A DNA stretch of 64,000 bases, from positions 310,001 through 374,000 of the forward strand of contig NZ_CP113797.1 of the NCBI RefSeq assembly GCF_026802175.1. The letters are read 5' to 3'. Source of the stretch: Thermocoleostomius sinensis A174 (GTDB lineage: Bacteria; Cyanobacteriota; Cyanobacteriia; Elainellales; Elainellaceae). The notes below the pieces were generated by a model that saw nothing but the letters and a program-made list of their open reading frames with translations, did not search any database and had not been told where the DNA came from. Within the stretch, counting starts at the first letter, position 1. Every line of letters begins with the position of its first letter. This document shows positions 47,616 through 56,946 of the stretch, in pieces. A program made the translations under genes and the position numbers.

Positions 47616-48413
47616 TTATTGGCTGAGTAACCACTCAGCCAAGGCTACGTCAAAATAAGTAAAATCACCAGCGTTACCTGCAATCACCTCAAATGGGCAA
47701 TCTGGTTCCCCTAAGTGGTCTAGGACTAGGGCTGCTCCAGAGAAATCATGATGACGGGTGTAGTTATTGACAGTGACAACAGTTTTTAGTCCCGCTTTCA
47801 AGGCTGCTTGTAGTCCTTGCGGTGAATCTTCAATAACTAAACAGTGCTGTGGTTCTAAATTCAACGCTTGCAGGACATAGTAGTAGATGTCGGGGGCCGG
47901 TTTTTTAGCAGGCACAATATCGCCAGCCGCAATCACTTCAAACCAACTCGGAGCATTAGGAGCAAATGCCGTTTCTAGTAGGGCAATCGCGTTATCTGGC
48001 GCACTGGTGGTTGCAATGGCCAACTGTACGCCCTGACTTCGAGCCTGTTGCAGCAATCGTTGCACGCCCGGTCGTGGCGGAATAATCCCTTCTCGTAGCA
48101 ACTGCTTGTAGTGCGAAATTTTAGCCGTGTGAAGTGCTGTAATCCAGCGAATGCGATCGCCACCCGAACGAGGTAGCACCACATTTGATTGAGTTGGAGA
48201 TTGAATTGGAGCAGCAGAAACACAATCGAGGTAAAACTGAATTCGTTCCTTGCCACCCGCAACTTCCAACAGATCGCCGTATAACTCGATCGACCATTCC
48301 CAGGGTAAGCCCGCTTCGGCAAAGGCACGATTGAAAGCCACTCGATGCCCATCCCGCTCTGTTTCTGCTAGTGTGCCGTCTACATCAAAAATTAGGGCTT
48401 GCAAGTGAGGCAT
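47616..48413 (-). CDS. cbbY: HAD-superfamily phosphatase, CbbY-like, 265 aa
   Basis: HAD motif I is FDVDGTLAETE (Asp10/12 from ATG 48413), motif II is IATTSAPD, motif III Lys is in VPAKKPAPDIYYY and motif IV is VIEDSPQGLQAALKAG. The closest pattern is CbbY, a phosphatase acting on xylulose-1,5-bisphosphate, a misfire product of Rubisco, though other sugar phosphates are possible. I use the ATG at 48413 (MPHLQALIFDVDGT) since the 14 upstream residues are hydrophobic filler. A perfect 10-bp hairpin overlaps its stop codon (47619-47642). Confidence 0.9.
   Translation of the reverse strand: MPHLQALIFDVDGTLAETERDGHRVAFNRAFAEAGLPWEWSIELYGDLLEVAGGKERIQFYLDCVSAAPIQSPTQSNVVLPRSGGDRIRWITALHTAKISHYKQLLREGIIPPRPGVQRLLQQARSQGVQLAIATTSAPDNAIALLETAFAPNAPSWFEVIAAGDIVPAKKPAPDIYYYVLQALNLEPQHCLVIEDSPQGLQAALKAGLKTVVTVNNYTRHHDFSGAALVLDHLGEPDCPFEVIAGNAGDFTYFDVALAEWLLSQ
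47619..47642 (-). terminator. Perfect 10-bp hairpin across the CbbY-like stop codon
   Basis: TTGGCTGAGT (47619-47628) pairs with ACTCAGCCAA (47633-47642) over a 4-nt loop. On the minus strand the stem is followed by the TAA stop and a T-rich but not continuous tract. It could end transcription or protect the mRNA 3' end, and lies between two convergent genes. Confidence 0.5.
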
Positions 48414-48529
48414 TGGGGTTGAAGAAAAGGAGACTAGTGCTAGAAGTAAGCCCAACCAAAACTAGATGATCTTACCAGTCTGTTGACTTCAAAACCCGCT
48501 CTCACAGTCAGTTCGCTAAAAAATTTGGG

Positions 48530-49201
48530 CTAGTACGGAATCGGAGTAGCCGAGTGACCAAGCACACTATGAAGGGCTGCTATTGTTTGGGGGCCAGCAA
48601 TGCCATCGACAAACAAACCGCAATGGTACTGAAACGCTTTGACAGCTTCTTTTGTAGCTGGGCCAAAATAACCCGTCGAGGTCCCATCAAAATACCCTGC
48701 TTGACGCAGCAAATCCTGAAGACATTGAACCGCCGGCCCACTATCTCCATACTTGAGAGTTGTACAGTGCGAAGGAGGAGCCACAGGCGGACTAGCAATT
48801 GGAGGCGTGGGTACAGGAGGGTGTGGTGGGTTTGGCACGGCCAGTGCCAGCCTATCTCTAATAAAATCTTGCAGAATGTAGAAGTAACCACCTCCAGCGT
48901 AACTTTTAGCATATTCATCGGTCAGAATCACTTTGGTAAATTCACCGCCGATCAATTCATGACCGCTGGTGAACTCACCACTCGTAAACCCAGTGCTAGT
49001 CGAGCCACCTGTAGCTAAGGCTGAGTTAGAAGGGGCAAGCACCAGAACAGACGATAACACACCAATGAGACCAGCCACCTTACCCGAGCGATGACGAACT
49101 GCAAGAGACGTGGAAAGACTTAAGCTCATCGGAGCCGTCCATTGATTATCTTCAAAATCTTCTTGGTCTTGAACGAGATAAAGATATGCCAAAGGTTCCA
49201 T
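48530..49201 (-). CDS. Peptidoglycan-binding-domain exported protein, 223 aa
   Basis: The N-terminus MEPLAYLYLVQDQEDFEDNQ is a stretch often seen at the start of cyanobacterial peptidoglycan-binding proteins. It is followed by a hydrophobic segment (VAGLIGVLSSVLVLAPSNSA, about 42-62) that could be an internal signal or anchor. A Pro-rich linker (about 125-143) precedes a PG_binding_1 domain (LKYGDSGPAVQCLQDLLRQA, YFGPATKEAVKAFQ). It probably binds cell-wall peptidoglycan; there is no catalytic domain. It is a single gene. About 360 bp upstream (49202-49562) is AT-rich. Confidence 0.85.
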   Translation of the reverse strand: MEPLAYLYLVQDQEDFEDNQWTAPMSLSLSTSLAVRHRSGKVAGLIGVLSSVLVLAPSNSALATGGSTSTGFTSGEFTSGHELIGGEFTKVILTDEYAKSYAGGGYFYILQDFIRDRLALAVPNPPHPPVPTPPIASPPVAPPSHCTTLKYGDSGPAVQCLQDLLRQAGYFDGTSTGYFGPATKEAVKAFQYHCGLFVDGIAGPQTIAALHSVLGHSATPIPY

Positions 49202-49562
49202 GTATCGCCACCTTCAACCCAGACTAGATTTTTATTGACTTATGACACCGATCGCGTTTCAGGTGTAGCTGAACTAGCCTCTCGCAAGATGCGATCGAAA
49301 CTTGCTAATTCAAATCGACAAATCAACTTAATTCAATGCAAAGCTAACAATCACAACAGCATGGCAATACTCAATCGCTAGCTTGGTGAATTATAGACTG
49401 AACGTCTCTACACAAACTAATAAATAGAGCTAAGAGAAATGTTTTCTTGCTTCGTTTTTTGTTCTAATGTTCTCCGAGCATTCTAATTATAAAACTATTA
49501 TTCTACGAATAACATAATTTAAGTATAATGGCAATGCTTTAGAATATAACGGAGGCACTTCT
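49202..49562. other. AT-rich intergenic region
   Basis: About 360 bp between the PG-binding gene and the sensor kinase (3' end). The block 49410-49555 is strongly AT-rich. No gene is seen; it probably carries the PG-binding gene's promoter. Confidence 0.45.
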
Positions 49563-51011
49563 TTAAGTCTCAGTTGTCAGAAGCGGGAGCCACACACAAA
49601 ACGTTGTGCCTTGCTCAGGAACGCTTGTGACCGAAATTTGCCCTTGGTGATTGTCTACAATTACTTTGGCGATCGCTAGTCCCAAACCTGAACCCGTGCT
49701 GGTTGGCGGCTTTGTGGAATGGGTTGGTAGTGTTGTGCGGGCTGGATCGACCCGATAAAACCGATCGAAAATATGGGGCAATGATTCCATCGGAATCCCA
49801 ATGCCTGTGTCTTTCACTTGAATTTGAATCTGAGTATGTCCTGACTGCTTAACCCGCTGTAAACTCACTTCAATTTGACCGGCAGCAGGCGTATATTGCA
49901 CTGCATTACTAATGAGATTAGTAAACAAACGGGTTAATTGATCGCGATCGCCTTGTACGGTATACGACTGATGAGCTTCAATGGTTTTATTAAAAACAGT
50001 TTTAGTCGAAATAGATTCAGGAGGTTTTAATACAAGCGTTAGGCTTTTATCTGTTGCAACACTTTGCTGTTCTTCAATTACTTCTTGGATTAATTCTTCT
50101 AGATCAACCGCATCCAGTTTGAGTGGTGTCATGCCGCTATCTTGTCGTGCCAGAAATAGTAAATCATCTACCAATCGCCCTAGTCGTCGAGTTAATCGCT
50201 CCACGACTCTTAGTTGGTCTTGCTGCAAATGAGGATCGGGATCAGCCAGCGCTACTTGTACATTGGTCTGGATCACAGCAATCGGATTACGCAATTCGTG
50301 AGAGGCATCGGCAGTAAATTGCTTTAGCCGTTGGTAAGAATCGCGCACCGGGGCAATGGCTAATCCAGAAAGAAACCACCCAATGGCAGCAACCGCCACA
50401 ATCGTTAGGGTAGTGCCAACGCTGAGGTCGCGAATCAATTGGCGGCTGGGGGTGGTCACTTCAAACCAGGGATGGCTGACTCGCAAATAGCCCAAATCTT
50501 GCGGGCCAATTTTAACGCGATGGGTGATTTGCCGCAGTGCAAAGGAAGAGGGATACCGCTTGAATGAGGTTTCGCTCGTTGCAGCGCTGGTGCTAGCGGT
50601 TGGGTCGGTTTCACTAAATCTGCCATAGACAGTTTCGCCGTCGTTGGGATGAAGCGGAATATTGAGTGGAGCCGAAAATGTAGACCACAACAACTCACCA
50701 CTGGGGCTGAACCACTCTAGATCAATGTGATCATCTTCAACCGCTTCGGCAGGACTGGGGAAACTGGCTTCGATGTTGACCTGAAATCGCCCTCGATCGC
50801 CACCGTTTGCCGCATCGATGGGGTAAGAGTCCACCGCTTCTACAATCAGCGATCGTTGCACTACCTCTGCCACATGATTCAAGGTATCGTCAATACGTTC
50901 CACTAGAGTATGCCGTACATACAAATAGAAGCCGCTGGCAAATAACAACAGCAGGATGGCTGTGACGGTGGTATACCAAAGGGCAAGACGACGACGAGTG
51001 GCTTGAAACAT
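49563..51011 (-). CDS. Membrane sensor histidine kinase, 482 aa
   Basis: Two membrane helices (about 8-31 and 199-220) flank an extracytoplasmic sensor domain of about 165 residues. Then follow HisKA with FTADASHELRNPIAVI (His238) and HATPase with NLISNAVQYTP, DTGIGIPMESLPHIFDRFYR and TGSGLGLAI. It should sense an external signal and phosphorylate a response regulator; none is adjacent, so the partner is encoded elsewhere. The layout is that of RppB/NrsS-type cyanobacterial kinases. The ATG is at 51011. Confidence 0.94.
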   Translation of the reverse strand: MFQATRRRLALWYTTVTAILLLLFASGFYLYVRHTLVERIDDTLNHVAEVVQRSLIVEAVDSYPIDAANGGDRGRFQVNIEASFPSPAEAVEDDHIDLEWFSPSGELLWSTFSAPLNIPLHPNDGETVYGRFSETDPTASTSAATSETSFKRYPSSFALRQITHRVKIGPQDLGYLRVSHPWFEVTTPSRQLIRDLSVGTTLTIVAVAAIGWFLSGLAIAPVRDSYQRLKQFTADASHELRNPIAVIQTNVQVALADPDPHLQQDQLRVVERLTRRLGRLVDDLLFLARQDSGMTPLKLDAVDLEELIQEVIEEQQSVATDKSLTLVLKPPESISTKTVFNKTIEAHQSYTVQGDRDQLTRLFTNLISNAVQYTPAAGQIEVSLQRVKQSGHTQIQIQVKDTGIGIPMESLPHIFDRFYRVDPARTTLPTHSTKPPTSTGSGLGLAIAKVIVDNHQGQISVTSVPEQGTTFCVWLPLLTTET

Positions 51012-51159
51012 TGAAGAAAATTGAAATGTATTCCACTATTGGGACAGTTCTAATTAAATTTTAAGTATTGCACCAAACCTTCTCCGAACTGTTTCAGTAC
51101 ACCCTACATCCTATCCCCTGGAAGAAGGGTCGGGATGAAGGCGGCACGAGGTTGGTCAA

Positions 51160-53334
51160 TCAACAAGCGGCAGGTGTTTTTAGTCGCTGAATCTCAGTTT
51201 CAGTCAGTTCATATAAGTCATAAACCCATCGATCGATTTGCTGATCAATTGTGTCAATTTGCTGTTGTAGCCTGTGCTGTTCATCGGGTGAAGCGGCTAA
51301 TTTGAATTGGCAGTGCAACGATTGCATGTGATCCACCGCTTGCACCAGTCGATCGTGTTTTTGTTTATCAGTTGAGCAATTCAAATTCAGCGATCGAATT
51401 GGCAGTTGTTCTAGAAAGGTTTTAGCGATGTTTACGGTTAATCGCGATTGATTAGTAAATTTTTGAATATAAAAGTCATTTAACAACTGAGAGTTCAACA
51501 ACGCCAACACATAGCGAATATCATAGGGGCAATCTGCTTTAAGCAAAATATTGTTAGTTGAGGCAAAGGTATAATAATACTCTGTATCTAATACACCCGT
51601 TAATGCTCTGGTTCCACCACCAATTCGTCGTAGAATAATTTTTTCATGGCTGTCCCAAACATAATTTGGACGTGGACGATGTAGCTGTGAACGATCGAAC
51701 AACAGATACTTGTTACGAAACGCAATGGCATAGCGCGAAACATCTTTACCTTCTAAAAGGCGCTGATGGCGATCAGTGAAAGGATGCGTACTAATTTGGT
51801 CTTTACGACAAACAATTCCTTCGATGATCTCTTGGGTCAGAGTACTTAAACGAGCAGAGGTGCTCATAATTTTTTCAAATATTTGATATTGCTGACTTGA
51901 ACTCAGGCTAAAAACATAGCTTGTATTATTTAGAAATAGATGTTTGTTGAGAATACGAATGGGTGCATTAGGTGCAATCGATTGAGCAACCATTAGCGTA
52001 GAGCAAGTTGCATTTTTTCCCAAAATTAACAGTGTTACGGATGCTGTAATAGCGCTAATCGAGTCGTGTCCCAACTCAACAATTTGTTCTATGTGGCACT
52101 GATCTAAAATATATTTTCGAGCCTGTTCATAAACAGTTGTTCTCAACAAAGTATTGGGTACAACAATACCAATGCGTCCGTTTGGATGCAAAAGTTCAAT
52201 AAACTTAAACAAAAACACAGTAAATAAATTAATTTTTCCAGTCTGCTTGGCTCTACTTGTTTCAGTTAGGCTCGATCGCGCGAAATAATGACGTTGATAA
52301 TAATGTTTCAGTCGATCGTCAAACTTTGCAGTGCGTGTAAATAACCAAGGCGGGTTGCCAATGACTACATCAAAACCACCGGATTTCATAGCATTTGGAA
52401 AAGCTTGTTCCCAATCGAGGGGTTTAATCCGATCATCAGCGTTAAAATCAACTGGTTCTTGTGCATAAAAATCAGAACCAACAAGCGCATCTCCACAGCA
52501 AATTTGTTTGTCTAGCCTAGTTACATCAAGCCGTAATGAATTCACTGTCCAGTTTGCTTGAGCGAGATGGATTGTTGCCTCCTCAGCACTACCTTCCAAT
52601 AGTTGCAGCAGCAACGATCGCTGAGTTAGCTTCACCGCAGTTGGATCACAATCAACACCATAAATGTGATTAAGCAAAATAGATTGTTTCGCCGCTAAGG
52701 TTAAGCGCCATTCGCCTCCATAGGTCTGATAAAACTGCGATCGATGCATGTCAGGATTATCGTTACCCTGCGTCTGATACCAATCAAGTAAATACTGATA
52801 GGCCCGCAGCAGAAACGCGCCGCCGCCGCAAGCTGGATCAAGAATGCGTAGCGCTTGAGACAGATCGAAGTCTAAACAAGTTACCCGTTGTTTTGCTAGG
52901 CAAGGTACAAGTGTATGCTTGATCAGGTAGTCAACCACATCCGGAGGCGTATAATAAGCCCCTTGAGCTTTGCGGTTGCTCGTTTGGTTCATGCTTAGGA
53001 ACTGTTCATAACTGTATCCCAATAGGGCGATCGGCAGGGCGTTGATCTCACATGTCTGCATGAAGCTCTCTAGCCGTTGCAGTGTTGCCTGCACCCAGCG
53101 ATCGAGAATCATTGTTGGCGACCCGTGAATAGGTTGAAGAATCAAACAATGCCAGCAAGCAGCTATTTTGCAGCTAGCGCAAAGATGCAAACAAATGGCG
53201 CGATCGATGATGTCCTGAACGGTGCGATCGAGTTGCGTTGCATCAAGCCCAACCTCAGACTCAGCTAGCCAGTTCCGCAAGAATTTGCGCCAACGAGCAA
53301 GGTCTTTCAGGAATGCCGTTAGCAATTCTCTCAT
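51160..53334 (-). CDS. Type IIG-like N6-adenine DNA methyltransferase lacking a nuclease domain (paralogue 2), 724 aa
   Basis: It has the same architecture as the enzyme at 2995-5133: YYTPPDVVDY (motif X, 127 onward), ILDPACGGGAF (motif I, about 164-174), GVDCDP (about 226), VIGNPPW (motif IV, about 324-330) and a TaqI-like C-terminal specificity region. The N-terminal 50 residues match the WRxxL...VQDIIDRAI linker that follows the nuclease in type IIG enzymes; the nuclease is missing, and the 155 bp to psaD hold no coding fragment. A Cys cluster (C48, C52, C55, C60, C63) near the N-terminus could bind metal. The catalytic motif is NPPW, against NPPY in paralogue 1. The two may recognise different sites. 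Confidence 0.9.
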   Translation of the reverse strand: MRELLTAFLKDLARWRKFLRNWLAESEVGLDATQLDRTVQDIIDRAICLHLCASCKIAACWHCLILQPIHGSPTMILDRWVQATLQRLESFMQTCEINALPIALLGYSYEQFLSMNQTSNRKAQGAYYTPPDVVDYLIKHTLVPCLAKQRVTCLDFDLSQALRILDPACGGGAFLLRAYQYLLDWYQTQGNDNPDMHRSQFYQTYGGEWRLTLAAKQSILLNHIYGVDCDPTAVKLTQRSLLLQLLEGSAEEATIHLAQANWTVNSLRLDVTRLDKQICCGDALVGSDFYAQEPVDFNADDRIKPLDWEQAFPNAMKSGGFDVVIGNPPWLFTRTAKFDDRLKHYYQRHYFARSSLTETSRAKQTGKINLFTVFLFKFIELLHPNGRIGIVVPNTLLRTTVYEQARKYILDQCHIEQIVELGHDSISAITASVTLLILGKNATCSTLMVAQSIAPNAPIRILNKHLFLNNTSYVFSLSSSQQYQIFEKIMSTSARLSTLTQEIIEGIVCRKDQISTHPFTDRHQRLLEGKDVSRYAIAFRNKYLLFDRSQLHRPRPNYVWDSHEKIILRRIGGGTRALTGVLDTEYYYTFASTNNILLKADCPYDIRYVLALLNSQLLNDFYIQKFTNQSRLTVNIAKTFLEQLPIRSLNLNCSTDKQKHDRLVQAVDHMQSLHCQFKLAASPDEQHRLQQQIDTIDQQIDRWVYDLYELTETEIQRLKTPAAC

Positions 53335-53420
53335 ACCCTATCAAATACTCATACAGACAGATCAAACCACTGAGGCAGGGTGGGGGATGAGGGCAACTCC
53401 GAGGGGAGTTCAGCACGCCC

Positions 53421-53449
53421 AAATAAAAAGGAGCAGCGTTATCTGCCCC
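53421..53449 (-). terminator. Rho-independent terminator of psaD
   Basis: On the minus strand, GGGGCAG (complement of 53443-53449) pairs with CTGCTCC (complement of 53430-53436), with one G-T pair and a 6-nt loop, followed by TTTTTATTT. It lies 43 bp after the psaD stop. Confidence 0.85.
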
Positions 53450-53491
53450 TAATTCATGTAGAAATGAAAATAAAAGACGTTAGACTGTCAA

Positions 53492-53920
53492 CTACGCTTC
53501 GTAAGTCTTCTTGCCCGTGAATTTCACAGCGGCTGGTTCGGGGTTGCTGCCAATGTTGTGAGAAATTGTATTCACTTGACCGCGACCTTGGTTCACCTTT
53601 TCAGGGAACACACCATCTGCCGGATGGAGATACTGGATCTCACCGTTAGGATAAACGCGGTAGATCTTATAGTCCTCCATTTTGGGCTTGAACTTGGTTC
53701 GCAGTTGCGCCCCTAAAGCAATGCACTGTTCTTTGCGAGCCAGATACAGCAGGTTTTCGCCTTGCCGCATGATGGCTGCACCACCCGTCGGCATTTCAAA
53801 AACCTGTTCTTTAGGGCTAGTCCAAGTAATCGCGTATTTTTCCTCTTCTTCAGCTTTGGTTAGTAGCCCGCCGGTGCTGCCACCAAACAAAGGGGTTTGT
53901 CCAGTAAGAGCTTCTGTCAT
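53492..53920 (-). CDS. psaD: Photosystem I reaction-centre subunit II
   Basis: PsaD is a stromal/cytoplasmic-side peripheral subunit of photosystem I that docks ferredoxin. The 142-aa sequence is close to canonical: [73 protein letters not shown] and [11 protein letters not shown]. It is a monocistronic gene with its own terminator. Presence of psaD is the strongest single sign that the host is an oxygenic phototroph. Confidence 0.99.
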   Translation of the reverse strand: MTEALTGQTPLFGGSTGGLLTKAEEEEKYAITWTSPKEQVFEMPTGGAAIMRQGENLLYLARKEQCIALGAQLRTKFKPKMEDYKIYRVYPNGEIQYLHPADGVFPEKVNQGRGQVNTISHNIGSNPEPAAVKFTGKKTYEA

Positions 53921-54098
53921 GCAAGTTTTCTCTGAACATATTTTTCACGCATCCTATCATCGCGCCATTACACAATCACAACTTTGTCAGGATCTGTAAC
54001 AGTTCTTAGTAGGGAGAAAAAGCCGTTCATTAACAAGGATTCAAGGTGGGTAGGACCCACCCTACGGAAGGGTTTTCTGGCCAAACCCTATCAGTTCG

Positions 54099-55010
54099 TT
54101 AGCGGCGTCTGGCTCTCATGCCTCCCGATCGCGAACCAAAGCTGCGGCTGGGTTGACGACGGATTGTCGAGGAGGAAGGACTGCGACGTAGCGTAGAAGA
54201 ACCATATCCCGAACCCGATGGACGATTTGTCGCCTTTGGCGTTTGGGGTTTCGCAGTGGTAGTGGTATTGCTCGGTGTTTTGGTCGCTCTGCGAGTGTTG
54301 GTCGCCGATGAGCCAAACCCAGATGATCCACCTGGTGAGCGTAAGCGGCCAGTGGTGCGGAACTGACGATTACGCACTTCGGCAGGTGGGGCATTGTAGC
54401 GGCTCTGGTATTGCTGTACGGCTTGTCCGTAGGTACGACCATAGCTGCCATAGCCTGTGAGCGGAACTCCTGGTTGATAAACAGGTGGAAAGTAATAGTG
54501 TGGTCTAAACAATAAGTTGCCGATCGCTTGTCCAGCTAAGGCACCCGCAAACGGTGTCCAAAAGCTTGGCTCTTGCCGCACCACCACTACTTCACGCTCA
54601 CCCGTCTGCGGATTCACTTGCGTTTCGGTGACATTGTGGATGTATTCAATCCGGAAGTCTTCGCTGAGATGGAGGGACGGTTGCCCCTTTTCAATTTTGA
54701 GATAGCTCTTTTGCCCGGCTGCTATTTCTTCATCTGTTAAACGAGCCATTGGCAAACTTGTAGTGCGAAACACCGAAGGCTCCCCTGGGGCCGTATCCAA
54801 GAGCATCAGCGTATAGCTACCGTCTCCATCGTCATAACTGGCTTGCTGAAGCAAATACTGCCCGTCTGATAAACGAGCTTGAGGGGTAGCCTGAGCCACC
54901 TGTAGAGTGTCTGAAGGGCTAAGCGGCGCACTTAAGGCTGGATGGCTGTATGCCACCGTAGACAGGAACAGCAGGAACGCTGTTAGAACCAAAAACAGTT
55001 TACGAAACAT
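54099..55010 (-). CDS. Exported Arg/Ser-rich protein (tandem paralogue A), 303 aa
   Basis: A Sec signal peptide (residues 1-28, ALSA) precedes the mature part. A conserved core is shared with the next gene: SDGQYLLQQASYDDGDGSYT, LPMARLTDEEI, HNVTETQVNPQTGE, SFWTPFAGALAGQAIGNLLF, YYFPPVY, LTGYGSYGRTY. The last 80 residues are Ser/Thr/Arg/Gly-rich and strongly basic (RRSPSSSTIRRQPSR). No known domain. The hydrophobic glycine-rich centre resembles a membrane-dipping or amyloid-like segment. It lies 200 bp downstream of its paralogue. Confidence 0.78.
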   Translation of the reverse strand: MFRKLFLVLTAFLLFLSTVAYSHPALSAPLSPSDTLQVAQATPQARLSDGQYLLQQASYDDGDGSYTLMLLDTAPGEPSVFRTTSLPMARLTDEEIAAGQKSYLKIEKGQPSLHLSEDFRIEYIHNVTETQVNPQTGEREVVVVRQEPSFWTPFAGALAGQAIGNLLFRPHYYFPPVYQPGVPLTGYGSYGRTYGQAVQQYQSRYNAPPAEVRNRQFRTTGRLRSPGGSSGFGSSATNTRRATKTPSNTTTTAKPQTPKATNRPSGSGYGSSTLRRSPSSSTIRRQPSRSFGSRSGGMRARRR

Positions 55011-55214
55011 AGCCGTAGAAGTCAGTAAACAAAATGATTAACTAAAGGGACTTACAAATAACCATAGCGGGTTAGATGCGGTTGAATGTAGCCAAGATGT
55101 ATAGACTACTCCTCAAACTGACCAAATTTCTCCACGAAACGCTTCGTCGTTACGATGTTTTGAAAGGAAATGTGGCAGTCCGATTCAGATCTCGATTCAG
55201 CTATGCTGGAAACG

Positions 55215-56087
55215 TTAACGGCGTCTGCTGCGGCGACGAACCCCAGAGCTACCAAACCCACTGCCTGGTTGCCGTCGTCGCACATTGCTTGGATTATTGC
55301 GGCGTAAGTCCGTTGAACCATAGCCTGAACCGGACGGACGGTTGGTTTGGGTTCTTTGCGGATTGCGAGGACTGACTTGAGTGGCAGTAGGCGATCGTCG
55401 CAGTCGTCCAGTTGAGCGGAATTGGCGATTGCGGACTTCTGTGGGTGGCGCATTATAACGGGTTTGATATTGCCGTGCCGCCTGATCATAGGTTCTACCG
55501 TAGCTGCCGTAGCCCGTCAGCACCACACCAGGTCGATACACGGGCGGAAAGTAATATTGCGGCGTGAACAGCAGATTGCCGATCGCTTGTCCGGCTAATG
55601 CACCCGCAAATGGTGTCCAAAAGCTGCGCTCTTGCTGCACCACTACAATCTCTGGTTCACCAGTCTGTGGGTTAACTTGTTCTTCAGTGACATTATGGAC
55701 ATAATCAATCCGAAAATCTTCAGTTAGATGCAGCGAAGGTTGTCCTTGCTGCATTTGAAGATAGCTTGTTTCGCCCGCTTGTATTTCCTCTTCTGTCAAA
55801 CGCGCCATCGGCAGATTGGTTGTTTGAAAAATAGAAGACTCGCCTGCTGCCGTATTCAGCAGTATCACCGTATAGGTACCATCGATGTCATCGTAGGTAG
55901 CCTGCTGAATCGGATATTTGCCATCCGACAGTCGAGTCGGTTCAACAGACTGGTTAACCGATGGTTGATTTGCCGATGGTTGATCAGGCGCAGATGAATT
56001 TTCTACAACCAAACCACCACACCCTACAATCGGCATTACCAGCACAGACACCATCAACACAGAAATCACGTTACGCGTTACAGCCAT
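55215..56087 (-). CDS. Exported Arg/Ser-rich lipoprotein (tandem paralogue B), 290 aa
   Basis: The N-terminus has a lipobox-like IVGCGG (about residues 20-25), so this copy is probably a lipoprotein, unlike its neighbour, which has an ordinary signal peptide. The core matches paralogue A closely (SFWTPFAGALAGQAIGNLLF, LTGYGSYGRTYDQA, RYNAPPTEVRNRQFRSTGRL) and the C-terminus is again Arg/Gly/Ser-rich. Between 55011 and 55214 there is no coding sequence. Gene duplication with different membrane targeting is clear; the role is unknown. Confidence 0.78.
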   Translation of the reverse strand: MAVTRNVISVLMVSVLVMPIVGCGGLVVENSSAPDQPSANQPSVNQSVEPTRLSDGKYPIQQATYDDIDGTYTVILLNTAAGESSIFQTTNLPMARLTEEEIQAGETSYLQMQQGQPSLHLTEDFRIDYVHNVTEEQVNPQTGEPEIVVVQQERSFWTPFAGALAGQAIGNLLFTPQYYFPPVYRPGVVLTGYGSYGRTYDQAARQYQTRYNAPPTEVRNRQFRSTGRLRRSPTATQVSPRNPQRTQTNRPSGSGYGSTDLRRNNPSNVRRRQPGSGFGSSGVRRRSRRR

Positions 56088-56238
56088 AAGCAGAGCGAAA
56101 AGACGATCACTCTAAAACTGTAGCGTTCAAATCTGGGGATTGGGGTACGGGAATTAGGTGATTGGAAGTTGGGGTTGAAAAAATGTTGAAAGAACGTTGA
56201 AAAAATACCGTATTACTCCCCACTCCCTATTCCCCAAC

Positions 56239-56847
56239 TTACAGTGGAATCAATTCAGGATAATGCTGCAACAGTTGATCATCGGTCAATCGATCGCCAA
56301 TCTGAGCGGGTGAGAAATGCACCTGAATTGCTCGCAAGCGATCGTCATAGTGCAAATTCATCAGGGCCTTTAAGCCAATTTTGAGGGCAGTCATGTTAGC
56401 CAGATCGGTTTCCAGCGCAGGGACTTCGCCTTCATAGGCCACTGTCAGCATCAGGACTAAGTTTTGTGTAATCGGCAAGGTTAAGGTTGCATCTAGATCG
56501 GCTTGGTCATCTGTCTCTAGCTCCAGTCCGCTGCCATAGCGTTGGGCCGAGTCGGTAAATAGCTCGGTAACATAATCACCTGCTTCGCCTTCGTCCCAAA
56601 ACACTTCGCCTTCATTAGCCGCCGATCGCCAGTAGGTTTCATACTCCAGCAGGGCTTGGCAAATTTCGACGAGTCCTTCGCCCAGGGTGTGCAAATCTCC
56701 TTCATCGGCAACAGCCTGTCGAGCCGATTGGTTTAGCACCCCCAGCAATGGAGCCACTTCATTGCCTGCCAGATGAACAAACAGCCGACACACCACAATT
56801 CGGGTTTTGCCACTCATACGATTGAGGCGATCGCGCCAAGAAGTCAT
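56239..56847 (-). CDS. DUF1517-family protein, 202 aa
   Basis: The pattern RIVVCRLFVHLAGNEVAPLL, NLVLMLTVAYEGEVPALETD and HFSPAQIGDRLTDDQLLQHY (with PELIPL at the end) matches the C-terminal part of the DUF1517 family, found in cyanobacteria and plants; function unknown. Here the family's N-terminal membrane part is missing, leaving a soluble form. AAAGGAG on the minus strand supports ATG 56847. It lies 99 bp downstream of the DUF6930-like gene and may share its transcript; a tandem AACTACATA repeat (56863-56909) lies in the gap. Confidence 0.82.
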   Translation of the reverse strand: MTSWRDRLNRMSGKTRIVVCRLFVHLAGNEVAPLLGVLNQSARQAVADEGDLHTLGEGLVEICQALLEYETYWRSAANEGEVFWDEGEAGDYVTELFTDSAQRYGSGLELETDDQADLDATLTLPITQNLVLMLTVAYEGEVPALETDLANMTALKIGLKALMNLHYDDRLRAIQVHFSPAQIGDRLTDDQLLQHYPELIPL

Positions 56848-56862
56848 CGCCTACTCCTTTAG

Positions 56863-56909
56863 ATAACTACATAATATACATAACTACATACAACTACATA
56901 CATAACTAC
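56863..56909. repeat. Tandem ATAACTACATACA-type repeat
   Basis: Four to five imperfect copies of AACTACATA(CA) lie between the DUF6930-like and DUF1517 genes. Confidence 0.65.
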
Positions 56910-56946
56910 CCAATAGGTTGACTGGGCGTTTATCTGAGCTTTTTAT

